NCBI RefSeq assembly: GCF_015476235.1
Contig: NZ_CP064338.1
Location: 3,100,001 to 3,164,000 of the forward strand
DNA: 64,000 bases
Source: Caldimonas thermodepolymerans
GTDB taxonomy: Bacteria; Pseudomonadota; Gammaproteobacteria; Burkholderiales; Burkholderiaceae_C
Reading direction: 5' to 3'
The notes under the pieces are model-generated. The model was given only the letters and a program-made list of their open reading frames with translations, was not told where the DNA came from and ran no database searches. The position numbers and the translations under genes are program-made. This document shows, in pieces, positions 37,205 to 44,642 of the stretch. Numbering within the stretch: the stretch's first letter is position 1; the number at the start of each line of letters is the position of its first letter.

Positions 37205-37309
37205 TGCTCGCAGTCGCTTGTGAAGTTGTTTCCATGCGTCTAGCTAGCAGCCAGAGGGCTGCAGGAAACCAACTCGCACAAGCCACCAGGGAGCGCTGCC
37301 GGCAAGAGT

Positions 37310-37328
37310 CAGCCCCCTTGCGGGGGCC
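37310..37328. terminator. GC-rich hairpin after the small 65-residue gene
   Basis: GCCCCC-TTGC-GGGGGC stem in the 141-bp gap 37205-37345. No T-run, so intrinsic termination is doubtful. No gene seen in this gap. Confidence 0.4.
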
Positions 37329-37345
37329 TGGAAGGGAGGTTGCTA

Positions 37346-37543
37346 TCAAGTGCCTTCGCCAAGAGGCGGTACCTGGAGCGCGGAGATGAGCGCCTCGGCC
37401 GCGGCCTGGGCGCTAGCTTCGTCCGGGTACGGCTGGAAGCCGGGGACTCCAGCCTGGAAGGGCTGGTGGTGGCACAGCACACCATCGGCAAGAATCTGAA
37501 AGCCGCCGGGGATGGCGCGATACGTGTATACGGGCACTTGCAT
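37346..37543 (-). CDS. Small hypothetical phage protein
   Basis: A 65-residue protein (MQVPVYTYRAIPGGFQILADGVLCHHQPFQ...). ATG has AGGA seven bases upstream, and the gene starts three bp after the kelch gene stop, so it belongs to the same transcript. Alternating beta then helix (SAQAAAEALISAL). No family recognised; a small accessory to the kelch protein is possible. Confidence 0.55.
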   Translation of the reverse strand: MQVPVYTYRAIPGGFQILADGVLCHHQPFQAGVPGFQPYPDEASAQAAAEALISALQVPPLGEGT

Positions 37544-37546
37544 TTG

Positions 37547-38530
37547 TCAGTCCTTTGCAGCGAAGCAGTTGCCGACCGGTTGGTAGTTTTCGACTAAGCG
37601 GGACCACATCCCAGAGCCCACACTGAGCAGCCACCCCCCACCAGGGAATGGTGCGGGGTTCACCCACGCGCTAGAGGCTGGAGTCGCGATGTTCACAAGC
37701 TGGTCCCATGCGCCTGTCGCTTCAGTGAAGCGTATTACAGGCTGCCAGGCGGAAGGGCTGGCGCCGCTAATGGCGTAGCACAGAGCACCCTCCGGTGACG
37801 GCAACAAGACCGGAACAGAGCCGGCGGTCACTGGTAGCGGCTGGGTCAAGACCGGCCCCCAAATTTGCGTGGCCACCGAAAAGATGGCGTATTTGTTGCC
37901 CCTCATCGCTAGCACGTCCCCGCTGGGCAGCACGACCAGGCCGAGCCCTAGGTTGGCCGAAAGGGCAGTGGGCACCGCCATGTCCGCGCTCCACGCATTT
38001 GCAGCAGTGTCGTAGATGAAGCTGTGAGTCGTCTCTACAACGAGCACTCGCCCATCGGTGAGAAGCACACCAAAGCCACCACGGCTCTGCACTGGCATGT
38101 CAGCGACGGATGTCCAGGCATTAAGTTCGGGGTCATAGATTGCCGCCGACCGGCTTGCGGATGTCGAACCGAAAGACGCCATAAACAGTCGCCCGTCAGG
38201 CAGCGCAACGAAAGCCCCGGGTCGTACACCCGCGTACGGAGCAGCGTATGCCGCCGGCTCGGTTCGAGGACTCCAGGAGCCGGTCAACGAGTCGTAGACC
38301 TGGTGCCGCATACCCGCGGCAGCGGGTCCGATGATGTGCAAGCGCTGGCCAGTAGCAGCGGCGGACCAGTGACCCGTGAAACTCGGGACGAGCGCGAAAG
38401 TACCTGCCGAGCCCATGCTGTCCGGCTCGCCCGCAACCTTGCTCCAGCCCGCAGGTGCTGTGGGCCCAACAAAACGGCGAATCTCTCCACGGAGAGCGCC
38501 CCCGCCTCCTGACCTCGAGAAGACGCTCAT
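37547..38530 (-). CDS. Kelch-repeat beta-propeller protein
   Basis: A 327-residue protein. After an N-terminal Gly-rich stretch (MSVFSRSGGGGALRGEIRRF) five or so kelch-like blades follow, each with a GR-(L/V)-hydrophobic-V turn and a downstream Trp: LPDGRLFMASFGSTSASRSAAIYDPELNAWTSVADMP, LTDGRVLVVETTHSF, LPSGDVLAMRGNKYAIF and so on. No signal peptide. Propellers of this type occur in receptor-binding proteins and galactose-oxidase-like folds. It is placed between head and replication genes rather than with the tail-fibre genes. A decoration or adhesion protein is an inference. Confidence 0.75.
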   Translation of the reverse strand: MSVFSRSGGGGALRGEIRRFVGPTAPAGWSKVAGEPDSMGSAGTFALVPSFTGHWSAAATGQRLHIIGPAAAGMRHQVYDSLTGSWSPRTEPAAYAAPYAGVRPGAFVALPDGRLFMASFGSTSASRSAAIYDPELNAWTSVADMPVQSRGGFGVLLTDGRVLVVETTHSFIYDTAANAWSADMAVPTALSANLGLGLVVLPSGDVLAMRGNKYAIFSVATQIWGPVLTQPLPVTAGSVPVLLPSPEGALCYAISGASPSAWQPVIRFTEATGAWDQLVNIATPASSAWVNPAPFPGGGWLLSVGSGMWSRLVENYQPVGNCFAAKD

Positions 38531-38850
38531 TGCAGCATCTCCACGATGACATTGCCGCCTTCTGCCGTGACACGAACAGCGGTGATGTTCGACGGCACGA
38601 TGTCGAGCACGGCGCTTCCCGAGATGACCCCCTCCTCACCGAAGCCGGCGGCCGGCACCCAGCGGGCAGTACCGTCTTCCAGGCGGGACGGGGGCGAGAT
38701 AGTCAGTTCAACAAAAGCGCTGACGCCTTCGCCCACAGCGTGAACGGCAAGAGTGGCGGGGCCAGAGACGAGCGGACGCATTACGCGAGGTGTGCCCGGC
38801 TCGACTTCGAACTCGCAGCTGTAAGTGCGGCCGTTGTACGTGTTGTTCAT
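38527..38850 (-). CDS. Hypothetical beta-sandwich protein upstream of kelch gene
   Basis: A 107-residue protein with no signal peptide, starting MNNTYNGRTYSCEFEVEPGTPRVM. Alternating strands (ATLAVHAVGEGVSAFVELTISPP, ITAVRVTAEGGNVIVEML) suggest an immunoglobulin-like fold of the kind used as capsid or tail decoration. Its stop overlaps the start of the kelch gene (ATGA), so the products are probably made together. Confidence 0.6.
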   Translation of the reverse strand: MNNTYNGRTYSCEFEVEPGTPRVMRPLVSGPATLAVHAVGEGVSAFVELTISPPSRLEDGTARWVPAAGFGEEGVISGSAVLDIVPSNITAVRVTAEGGNVIVEMLQ

Positions 38851-38909
38851 TCAGTAAGTTCCGATACGCGGGTTGTTGTGCTATGCACCGTGTAGCGGAT
38901 GGGCTTGTA

Positions 38910-38925
38910 CTGTACGAACATACAG
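38910..38925. promoter_or_regulatory. Candidate LexA (SOS) box
   Basis: CTGT-ACGAACAT-ACAG matches the CTGT-N8-ACAG consensus, within TACTGTACGAACATACAGTG. It overlaps a plausible plus-strand promoter (TTGTAC, 18 bp, CATACT ending at 38933) just before the 38941 gene, and lies 60 bp upstream of the divergent minus-strand gene at 38850. It could put either side under SOS control. Confidence 0.6.
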
Positions 38926-38940
38926 TGTCATACTTAGCAC

Positions 38941-39159
38941 ATGCAGTCGATTTATGAAATCCTCGAAGGCCTACGGAACATGCTCTGTGCCGCAGGCAAT
39001 GCAGTAGATGCGCAAGAGCGCGGCGTTTGCTCAGAGCCCACCTGGCACAACGACTTCGAGCGTGCTGCGGACTTCCAGGCTGCCGCAGAGGTCTCAGCGG
39101 CATTCGACACAGAGGACTGGTCTAGAAGCGCAAGCTTCGGGTCTGACTTCCACCACTGA
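38941..39159 (+). CDS. Small plus-strand protein behind LexA-like box
   Basis: A 72-residue protein (MQSIYEILEGLRNMLCAAGNAVDAQERGVC...), one of few plus-strand genes in the phage. No Shine-Dalgarno sequence is present; the predicted transcript start is close to the ATG, so a leaderless mRNA is possible. Codon choice is compatible with a real gene. No family recognised. SOS control is suggested by position. Confidence 0.45.
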   Translation: MQSIYEILEGLRNMLCAAGNAVDAQERGVCSEPTWHNDFERAADFQAAAEVSAAFDTEDWSRSASFGSDFHH

Positions 39160-39172
39160 CAGAGCATGAGCG

Positions 39173-39386
39173 GAACTCTTGCCCTGGGCAGCACTCCATG
39201 ACGGCTCCACCGTCTACTGGACGGTATGACCGAAGCACAGGCTTAGACTCAGCGCCCAAGCCGCCCGCATCGCGGGCGACAGCTATTCGTACTAGCCACG
39301 CTGCGCAGGCGCAGCTGATGAACTCTTGCCCAGGGCAGGAGTCTCCGGACGGCTCCGCCGTCCACTGGCAAGTCGTCCGCGCGAAG
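39173..39386 (+). repeat. Two structured imperfect repeats in the non-coding replicon region
   Basis: Copies at 39173-39229 and 39320-39386 both read GAACTCTTGCCC, a GGGCA partner, then a GACGG-CTCC-CCGTC hairpin followed by CACTGG/TACTGG and a CGAAG end. The second is followed by GCCCGGCG/CGCCGGGC. The whole 39160-39712 stretch has no credible gene. It could hold replication-control RNA or an origin-proximal element. A similar hairpin is at 22118-22137. Confidence 0.45.
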
Positions 39387-39712
39387 CGCGCGGCGCCCGG
39401 CGTGAAGCGCCGGGCATGGGGCTCTAAGACGTCGGTTACGCTACAAGCACACCGAAGGTTGCTCAGACTCCTGCCCTGAGCAAGACTTCAAGCTGTTCCT
39501 GAAAGAGCAAACGCCTTGCCCACGGTAGTACTCAAAGCCTAACCCTCGATGCAGAAAAGACCCGACCGGTGGCCGCGTCGAGCGGCCTGGGAGGGCTCGG
39601 TGTCTTGCCCTCGGTTAGACTTCCGTCGGTGAGCGAGCGCAAAGCGCGAGCGGAGTATTAAGGTATTACGCACCTCGGAGAGCCAATGCGGGCGCGGGTT
39701 TCCGGCCGGTCA

Positions 39713-39817
39713 GGTGGAAACTTTCGCCGCCGATGGTGGAAACTTTCGCCGCCACAGAGCCCCTCCGCTGCCTCAAATCTGCGGCATTACGCCGAAAAGG
39801 TGGAAACTTTCGCCGCC
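39713..39817 (+). other. Iteron array, candidate plasmid-type origin
   Basis: Three perfect copies of the 19-bp GGTGGAAACTTTCGCCGCC at 39713-39731, 39735-39753 and 39799-39817. The first two are 22 bp apart (two helical turns), the third is 64 bp on (about six turns). They lie just downstream of a TrfA-like initiator gene, and a DnaA-box-like TTGTCCACA is 58 bp away. AT-rich bases (GAGTATTAAGGTATTAC) lie about 45 bp to the left. Confidence 0.85.
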
Positions 39818-39850
39818 GGCCCTCAGCCGGCCAAAGGTCCTTAATGACGC

Positions 39851-39874
39851 AAAAGGCCCGCCGTAAGGCGGGCC
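39851..39874 (-). terminator. Terminator of the replication initiator gene
   Basis: Minus strand GGCCCGCC-TTAC-GGCGGGCC stem followed by TTTT; 27 bp past the stop at 39902. Confidence 0.85.
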
Positions 39875-39883
39875 TTGTCCACA
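39875..39883 (+). other. DnaA-box-like sequence
   Basis: TTGTCCACA, one mismatch from TTATCCACA, between the iterons and the initiator gene. A single site, so chance is possible. Confidence 0.45.
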
Positions 39884-39901
39884 GCACAGCTTGTGCTGCT
39901 G

Positions 39902-40699
39902 TCAGGACTTGCGGACCTTCAGTTTGCCTTTGCTCACTTCGAAGCTAGCGACGATGCCGTCAGCTTCGAAGCCCTCGAGCACTTTCTTGACGTGCTTGTT
40001 GAAGTCTTTCTGCTCGTACGTGCTGCCCGCAGCTTCGCGCATTGTCGACAAGTCGAACTCGAGCGTGCAGCTGTCAGCTTTGATGAAGCCGTAGAGCCAA
40101 GACTCCAGGCCGTCTTTCATAGCTAGCCGTTCGCTAGCTTTCAGATACGTCAGGTTGCGCTCGAACACGGGCAGCAGCAAGTCTGAGAGCCAGACTGTCC
40201 AGGCATCGTTGCTGCGCAGCACAGCGTCGCTGACGAACGACATTGCGAGCATGCCGCCCTTGAAGTGCACGCGTGCTCGAGCGTCTTGCAAGCGAAGAAT
40301 GCATGCTTTCAGCTTCGCGACGCTGTCGCTGCTGTCAGCCCAGCCGAGAACGTCGCGGCAGAACGTGCGGGGAGTGAACTCGATGGCGTTCGAGACGACG
40401 TCGCCCGAGCGAAGCTTGAGCAGCGTAAGCAGCACGCGCAAGTCGTCTTGTCGCAGTTCCTCGCCGCGGTACTCGATGCGCGTGTTGTTGTACGACTTGA
40501 GTTCAGTGAACACGTCGTAGCGCGTCCTGGCGCCTGACGCTGGACGGAAGAGGTTGGACTTCAAGAGTACGGGCTCGAAGGCGAGCGTGTCGCGGTAGAA
40601 CTTCGGCAGAGACTTAGCTGCGTAGAACGCACGCTCGTCGAGAGATTCACGCGCTTCGAAGCTGTGCCATAGAGGTGCATTTGCGGGAGAGAGAGACAT
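39902..40699 (-). CDS. TrfA-like plasmid replication initiator
   Basis: A 265-residue winged-helix initiator. It matches IncP TrfA in order: a TELKSYNNTRIEYRGEELRQDDLRVLLTLLKL block (compare ITYTGVELRADD of TrfA), ITFTPRTFCRDVLGW-like (here IEFTPRTFCRDVLGW), a middle segment KLKACILRLQDARARVHF, ERLAMKDGLESWLYGFI, and a final helix-turn-helix FNKHVKKVLEGFEADGIV. TrfA proteins bind iterons and load the host helicase. ATG at 40699 has AAGGA eight bases upstream. A copy of the recurrent phage motif lies 31 bp before the start. Assigned from remembered family sequences. Confidence 0.85.
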   Translation of the reverse strand: MSLSPANAPLWHSFEARESLDERAFYAAKSLPKFYRDTLAFEPVLLKSNLFRPASGARTRYDVFTELKSYNNTRIEYRGEELRQDDLRVLLTLLKLRSGDVVSNAIEFTPRTFCRDVLGWADSSDSVAKLKACILRLQDARARVHFKGGMLAMSFVSDAVLRSNDAWTVWLSDLLLPVFERNLTYLKASERLAMKDGLESWLYGFIKADSCTLEFDLSTMREAAGSTYEQKDFNKHVKKVLEGFEADGIVASFEVSKGKLKVRKS

Positions 40700-40729
40700 T
40701 GAGAGCATCCTTGATGGAGTGTGATGCTC

Positions 40730-40750
40730 TGTATAGATAGTGTCTTATAT
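40730..40750 (-). promoter_or_regulatory. Recurrent phage motif upstream of the initiator gene
   Basis: ATCTATACA (exact) preceded at the same 5-bp spacing by an AT-rich box ATATAAG, a weaker version of TATAAAA. It is 31 bp from the start at 40699. Confidence 0.5.
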
Positions 40751-40808
40751 CGGCCCTTGTGGCGCTCCGGCCGCCTTGACTCGGTCCAGCCCTGCCTCGC
40801 TTGGCCAT

Positions 40809-40835
40809 GAAAAGAGCCCCCGACAAGCGGGGGCT
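40809..40835 (-). terminator. Terminator after the small membrane protein gene
   Basis: Minus strand AGCCCCCG/CGGGGGCT eight-bp stem with a five-base loop and TCTTTT. It lies 13 bp past the stop at 40848. Confidence 0.85.
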
Positions 40836-40847
40836 GAATAAGGAGAA

Positions 40848-41162
40848 TCAGTGGTTCAGGGTATCTCTGCGAGCGCGTTGCTTACGAGCAGCTTCATTCT
40901 TAGCGACGATGCTGAGCGCCCTCTTGAGAATTGCAGCTGCGAGCAGCGCAGCAGCTGCACACCCCACTGAAGCTACAGCACCCTCGGCCGTTCCTGTCAC
41001 ATACTTGCCGCCGAATCCGGCAATCGCAAGGACAAACAGAGACGCATGCACATTGATAAAGCCTTCGCGGTGCATCTGAATGCCGGCCTTGGCTAACTCG
41101 CTTACTGAGTAGATAACGAAAGCCAGTACTGCAATCTGCACAAAGACGTTGAAGCTGCCCAT
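40848..41162 (-). CDS. Small membrane protein
   Basis: A 104-residue protein with three hydrophobic stretches (FNVFVQIAVLAFVIYSVSELA, HASLFVLAIAGFGGKYV, GCAAAALLAAAILKRAL) and a basic C-terminus (KNEAARKQRARRDTLNH). ATG at 41162 has GAGGTG six bases upstream; an upstream extension is rejected. Next to the replicon. It resembles holin-like or immunity membrane proteins in size, but no family was recognised. Confidence 0.7.
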   Translation of the reverse strand: MGSFNVFVQIAVLAFVIYSVSELAKAGIQMHREGFINVHASLFVLAIAGFGGKYVTGTAEGAVASVGCAAAALLAAAILKRALSIVAKNEAARKQRARRDTLNH

Positions 41163-41271
41163 AAGAATCACCTCTAGAAGTTGCCCTGTCCCACCCCCGC
41201 CCACGGCGAGGTGGGAGCCGTGGGCGGGGAACCGGCCGTCGCCGGAGGTCAGCAGAATTGCCTCCCTACTT

Positions 41272-41280
41272 TGTATAGAT
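41272..41280 (-). promoter_or_regulatory. ATCTATACA box upstream of membrane protein
   Basis: Exact ATCTATACA on the minus strand without the TATAAAA partner, 110 bp upstream of the start at 41162. The gap 41163-41404 otherwise shows no gene. Confidence 0.4.
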
Positions 41281-41404
41281 AGCTGGAATCCAACGACCCC
41301 CCTCGTTTCGCGCCATTTCCAAAAATATTTTGTATCGGTGCGTAACGAAGCTAGGGCGCACCGATTGTCCGGCAGAGGAGATGCACTGATGCCAAGCCCT
41401 GGGC

Positions 41405-41515
41405 TTAGTCGTCTTGGTCGCCGTTGCCAAACTCGCTGGGGAAGAGAAGCGACAGCATAAATACTGCTGCGCTCAGGGTTACGATAAATTCGATGAAGCG
41501 AGTGCTGATGCCCAT
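41405..41515 (-). CDS. 36-residue single-span membrane protein
   Basis: MGISTRFIEFIVTLSAAVFM, then LSLLFPSEFGNGDQDD. One transmembrane helix (about residues 8-26) and an acidic tail. ATG has AAGGA four to five bases upstream and an ATCTATACA box 13 bp upstream. Too short for usual gene callers. Unknown role; could be a holin partner or a superinfection-exclusion peptide. Confidence 0.55.
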   Translation of the reverse strand: MGISTRFIEFIVTLSAAVFMLSLLFPSEFGNGDQDD

Positions 41516-41527
41516 ATCGTCCTTGAG

Positions 41528-41536
41528 TGTATAGAT
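41528..41536 (-). promoter_or_regulatory. ATCTATACA box upstream of the 36-residue gene
   Basis: Exact minus-strand ATCTATACA 13 bp before the ATG at 41515. Partner box is absent (GATTCGGTA precedes it). Confidence 0.4.
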
Positions 41537-41585
41537 TACCGAATCATCTAGCTACTGCTCTTAAACCTCGCGCCTGTTGCGCCGC

Positions 41586-42110
41586 TTATTCTGTGCGTAA
41601 GGCATCTTCTGCTGTTCGCAAGTGTCGCGTGAGCGCATCAACCGCGCCCTGTGTTGCTAGGCCCAGAGTCGAATCTGTGCGTACTAGCTTGTCGCGGCAC
41701 CAGGTCGGCCAGCTGAACGCATCGTCATCGAGAGCGACCCAGTGCAGGGGCTCACGTCGCAGCACGTCAGCCCACACTTGCAGACCACGAGGCATCGCCG
41801 AAAAGTCGTCCGCGCTCGTGTACTTCGAGTGAAATGTGCTCCCGATGACGCGGTGCTGCAGTCGCTGCGGCAGCTTCTTCTTCGCGTAGGTGAAGCTGCG
41901 AGACTGAGCCCACGTTGTCGACAGCACGATGTCGACAAACGGGAACGCTTCGAGCGCGTCTGCAAGCAGGTGCGCATGCTCGAAAAGCGTGTGACCTGCT
42001 GCGCGGTGCTCCGCTCCCAGTCGTGGACCGTGTGACGTAGCGAGCACCGGGTGCGGGTGCAGCACACCATCAAAGTCGAGATACAAAGCGAACCGGGGGC
42101 GCAGAACCAT
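41586..42110 (-). CDS. HAD-superfamily phosphatase-like protein
   Basis: A 174-residue protein opening MVLRPRFALYLDFDGVLHPHP. The HAD motif I is DFDGV (both Asp present), motif II STTWAQS, and a later LHWVALDDDAF supplies the acidic motif IV. It resembles HAD domains of nucleic-acid-end-processing phage proteins. A GTG start at 42176 with GGGAGG two bases upstream would add 22 residues, but the hairpin 42126-42154 lies inside that extension. ATG at 42110 is the cautious choice. Substrate unknown. Confidence 0.72.
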   Translation of the reverse strand: MVLRPRFALYLDFDGVLHPHPVLATSHGPRLGAEHRAAGHTLFEHAHLLADALEAFPFVDIVLSTTWAQSRSFTYAKKKLPQRLQHRVIGSTFHSKYTSADDFSAMPRGLQVWADVLRREPLHWVALDDDAFSWPTWCRDKLVRTDSTLGLATQGAVDALTRHLRTAEDALRTE

Positions 42111-42125
42111 CTTCCGATTGTCGGC

Positions 42126-42154
42126 AAAAAAGGCCCCCGGGTTAGCCGGGGGCC
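42126..42154 (-). terminator. Terminator or attenuator between the gpF-like and HAD genes
   Basis: Minus strand nine-bp stem GGCCCCCGG/CCGGGGGCC with a five-base loop and six Ts. It lies 88 bp downstream of the head gene stop and 16 bp before the HAD ATG. A promoter-like motif at 42226-42246 precedes it, so it may act as an attenuator. Confidence 0.8.
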
Positions 42155-42225
42155 AAGGCTCTCTCTCATCGCGCACTGCCTCCCGGACAGTGCGTACGGA
42201 CGCTCATCACTTCATCCGTATGCAA

Positions 42226-42246
42226 CCTATAGCTAGTCGTTTTATA
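42226..42246 (-). promoter_or_regulatory. Recurrent phage motif, weaker copy
   Basis: TATAAAA, five bases, then AGCTATAGG (two-box spacing conserved, second box altered). It overlaps the stop of the gpF-like gene and faces the HAD gene. Confidence 0.45.
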
Positions 42247-42982
42247 CGGCCTGCCGCTCGAGTCGCTGAAGCGCTCGCTCCAGATGCTTAGCGAACCGCC
42301 CTGGGTCACTTGACGGCGCCCCAATCCAGCCGGGGTCGATACTTTCAGGCGTCGTCATGCGCTTGCCGGTAACCGTGTCGACGTAGCGCACCAGGCGCTC
42401 TCGCGGCGGCGATGTTCGCACCCGCGAGCCCTCAGCTTCGACAAGCGCCTCCGCCTGCCTTTTGGTCAGTCCATCCACACGGCAGCGACAGTTGTGCCCA
42501 TTGGGCGGATAGTGCGTCGCCCAAAACTCGTGGCTCTTCGGCAGCAGCACGCCGTCAAGCAGTCGATGCCCTGGTCGAACCGCTGCATCGCCCATCGTGC
42601 GATACAGCAGATACGGTCGCGTGCGGTCGCGCTTCTGCTGCTCATGCCGGCCGGCGTTGTAAGCAGTAGCGAAGCTGTTGCGCAAGATGATGTATGCCTT
42701 CGCATCAGTCAGCGCTTCACCTGCAATCTGCCGCAGCTTCTCCTTGTCGCCAAGGTTCGCTTCCAGGCGCCCCTCTCGCACTGCTGCTGCGATGCGATTC
42801 AGCACCTTCGCAGCTTTGTTCGCAAGCACTAGACGGGCGATGTACGAGGTCTCGTCGTAGTTCTGACGCGCGAGAATCCCGAGCCTGTCTCGCACTTTTC
42901 TGTCGCGCACGTCAACACGCGCTGCTCTCAGGAACTCGAGCGCCTTGGCGACAGCTGTCTTCTGCGCGCGCGTGAGCGACAT
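42242..42982 (-). CDS. Minor head protein (Mu gpF-like)
   Basis: A 246-residue head-morphogenesis protein. The hallmark RPGHRLLDGVLLPKSHEFWATHYPPNGHNCRCRVDGLTKRQA (about residues 130-180) is the SPP1 gp7 / Mu F signature with its Cys-x-Cys pair. A helical N-terminal half precedes it. It follows the portal gene by two bp, as in Mu-like phages. Confidence 0.92.
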   Translation of the reverse strand: MSLTRAQKTAVAKALEFLRAARVDVRDRKVRDRLGILARQNYDETSYIARLVLANKAAKVLNRIAAAVREGRLEANLGDKEKLRQIAGEALTDAKAYIILRNSFATAYNAGRHEQQKRDRTRPYLLYRTMGDAAVRPGHRLLDGVLLPKSHEFWATHYPPNGHNCRCRVDGLTKRQAEALVEAEGSRVRTSPPRERLVRYVDTVTGKRMTTPESIDPGWIGAPSSDPGRFAKHLERALQRLERQAV

Positions 42983-42983
42983 C

Positions 42984-44642
42984 TCAGTCGCCTCCGACCT
43001 TGACGCCGAACTCGCCAGCAGCTTGGCTTGTCAGCAGCGCCCCCGTGAGAGCATCTTGAAACTTCCTGACGTCAGCGTCCTTGACCGCAGCGAGCAGCGC
43101 TGCTTTCAGTTCTTCGACGCTCGACGCGCTTTCGATTGCTGACAGCAGGGCGCTGTTCGCATCTTCGTCTGCGCGCACGTAGCCGTCGTCAGCGGTGTAC
43201 GCAGCGATGAGCACGTCGATTTCGTCTTGCTCTTCAGCTGACGCGAAGGTTTGAGTATTGCCTGTGGCAGCACTCTTGCCGTGGGCTGAGAAGCCCGCTC
43301 CTTGGCTAGTCTCGTCAGCTGGCACGGCCGGTGACGCGGGGGACGCTAGGCGAGCCTCACCCTCGGCGGGAGCGCGAAGACGTAGTTTCTCGCGGATTTC
43401 TTCTTGTGAGACTTCGAGCCCCAGTGGAACAAGTTCTTTGAGCGCGTTCGTGAGCGCGACCACATCTTCGGGTTCTTCGAATGCGAATCGCACCACAGGC
43501 ACTGGGACATCTGCGCCGTAGTTGAACGCGACGTACGGCGCGACAATGTGCTGACGAATTGCTTTCGCGACGACAGCAGCTGTCGATTTCAGCTTGCGCA
43601 CGAACTTGTCGTTGTGCACGTTGCCAAGCGCTTGCGAGCCGCCCGAACCTGTGTTGCCCGTGCCAGTAGCCAAAACGGAACCAGTGATGCGCTTCGTGAC
43701 CTGCTCGTCCAGATAGCGCGCCAAGTCCTCGAACGCTGCTGCGCTCGCGCCCTTCGTCGCGCTCTCGACAAACTGAATCTTCGTACCTTCGGGCAGCATC
43801 GCCCAGGCGTCTGCGCCCAGGTTCTCAAGCGCGCGACGCAGCGTGCGCTGAACTGCGCGCAAGTCTGCAGCGTTCGGAATCGTCTTTGGGTCGTAGTACC
43901 CGACACGCAGGGGCTGGCCGCACATCTCAAGGAAGCCTGCCCAGTCCTTAAGCGTCATCGATTTCAGTGCTTTGTAGAACGCCCCGACGTAGCCGTGAGA
44001 GCGCAAGAACGGCAGACCGTACGACGGGCGGGCGACATACACGAACTTCCCGTGCGCCAGCGGCTGAGGCATGTCACCTTCCCGGGCCGGCAGAAGCAGC
44101 GGCGTGCGTCCGTCTCGCTTGTCGAATGTCAGCCAGACCGGTGGCAGTGGGATGATGTTCTCGATGGACCACTTCGAGCCCGATGTGCTCCAGATTAGTT
44201 CCGCGGCGGCGTACCCGAAGTCTTCGAAGCCGCAGAAGTGTCCGATAGCCGCTTGCACGGGCTCGCTGTCAAGCAGCGCTTGCACTTCAGCAGCGATGCG
44301 CTTGTCGCGTGCGAGCGGGCCGCCGGCCTCAGCAACGAGCAGCGCAGCATCGATGCTCTCTGTGACCGTCTCCCGCGCAGCGATGTAGTTGATGTCTCGC
44401 TCGAGAACGTCTTCGACAAGCTGAACGAACGCAGACGTGTTCCCGCGTTTCGCGAGCGCGAGACGGGCCAGGACGCCCAGTGGCGTCAACTCCCCCGAAA
44501 TCGAAGCGTCAATAGCACGCCGCACCTCGCCCGTGGGCATGGCCGGGTCGTACACCGGCGCCGGGGTGGCAACTTGCGTTTGAAGTTCAGCGGGCTTGGC
44601 AGGCGCCTTAAGCAGCGCTCCGACATTTTTCTGTTCGAGCAT
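42984..44642 (-). CDS. Portal protein (DUF935, Mu gp29-like)
   Basis: A 552-residue portal through which DNA enters and leaves the head. The order of segments fits DUF935: IDASISGELTPLGVLARLALAKRGN, YIAARETVTESIDAALL, SKWSIENIIPLPPVWLTFDKRDG, ATGTGNTGSGGSQALGNVHNDKFVR and an acidic, Ala-rich C-terminal tail. Start overlaps the terminase stop. Length is normal for the family. Confidence 0.9.
   Translation of the reverse strand: MLEQKNVGALLKAPAKPAELQTQVATPAPVYDPAMPTGEVRRAIDASISGELTPLGVLARLALAKRGNTSAFVQLVEDVLERDINYIAARETVTESIDAALLVAEAGGPLARDKRIAAEVQALLDSEPVQAAIGHFCGFEDFGYAAAELIWSTSGSKWSIENIIPLPPVWLTFDKRDGRTPLLLPAREGDMPQPLAHGKFVYVARPSYGLPFLRSHGYVGAFYKALKSMTLKDWAGFLEMCGQPLRVGYYDPKTIPNAADLRAVQRTLRRALENLGADAWAMLPEGTKIQFVESATKGASAAAFEDLARYLDEQVTKRITGSVLATGTGNTGSGGSQALGNVHNDKFVRKLKSTAAVVAKAIRQHIVAPYVAFNYGADVPVPVVRFAFEEPEDVVALTNALKELVPLGLEVSQEEIREKLRLRAPAEGEARLASPASPAVPADETSQGAGFSAHGKSAATGNTQTFASAEEQDEIDVLIAAYTADDGYVRADEDANSALLSAIESASSVEELKAALLAAVKDADVRKFQDALTGALLTSQAAGEFGVKVGGD

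Noticed and set aside
39198-39479. 93-codon plus-strand ORF
   Set aside because: It runs through hairpin repeats, has no ribosome-binding site and a low-complexity Ala/Arg/Ser translation. Treated as non-coding.
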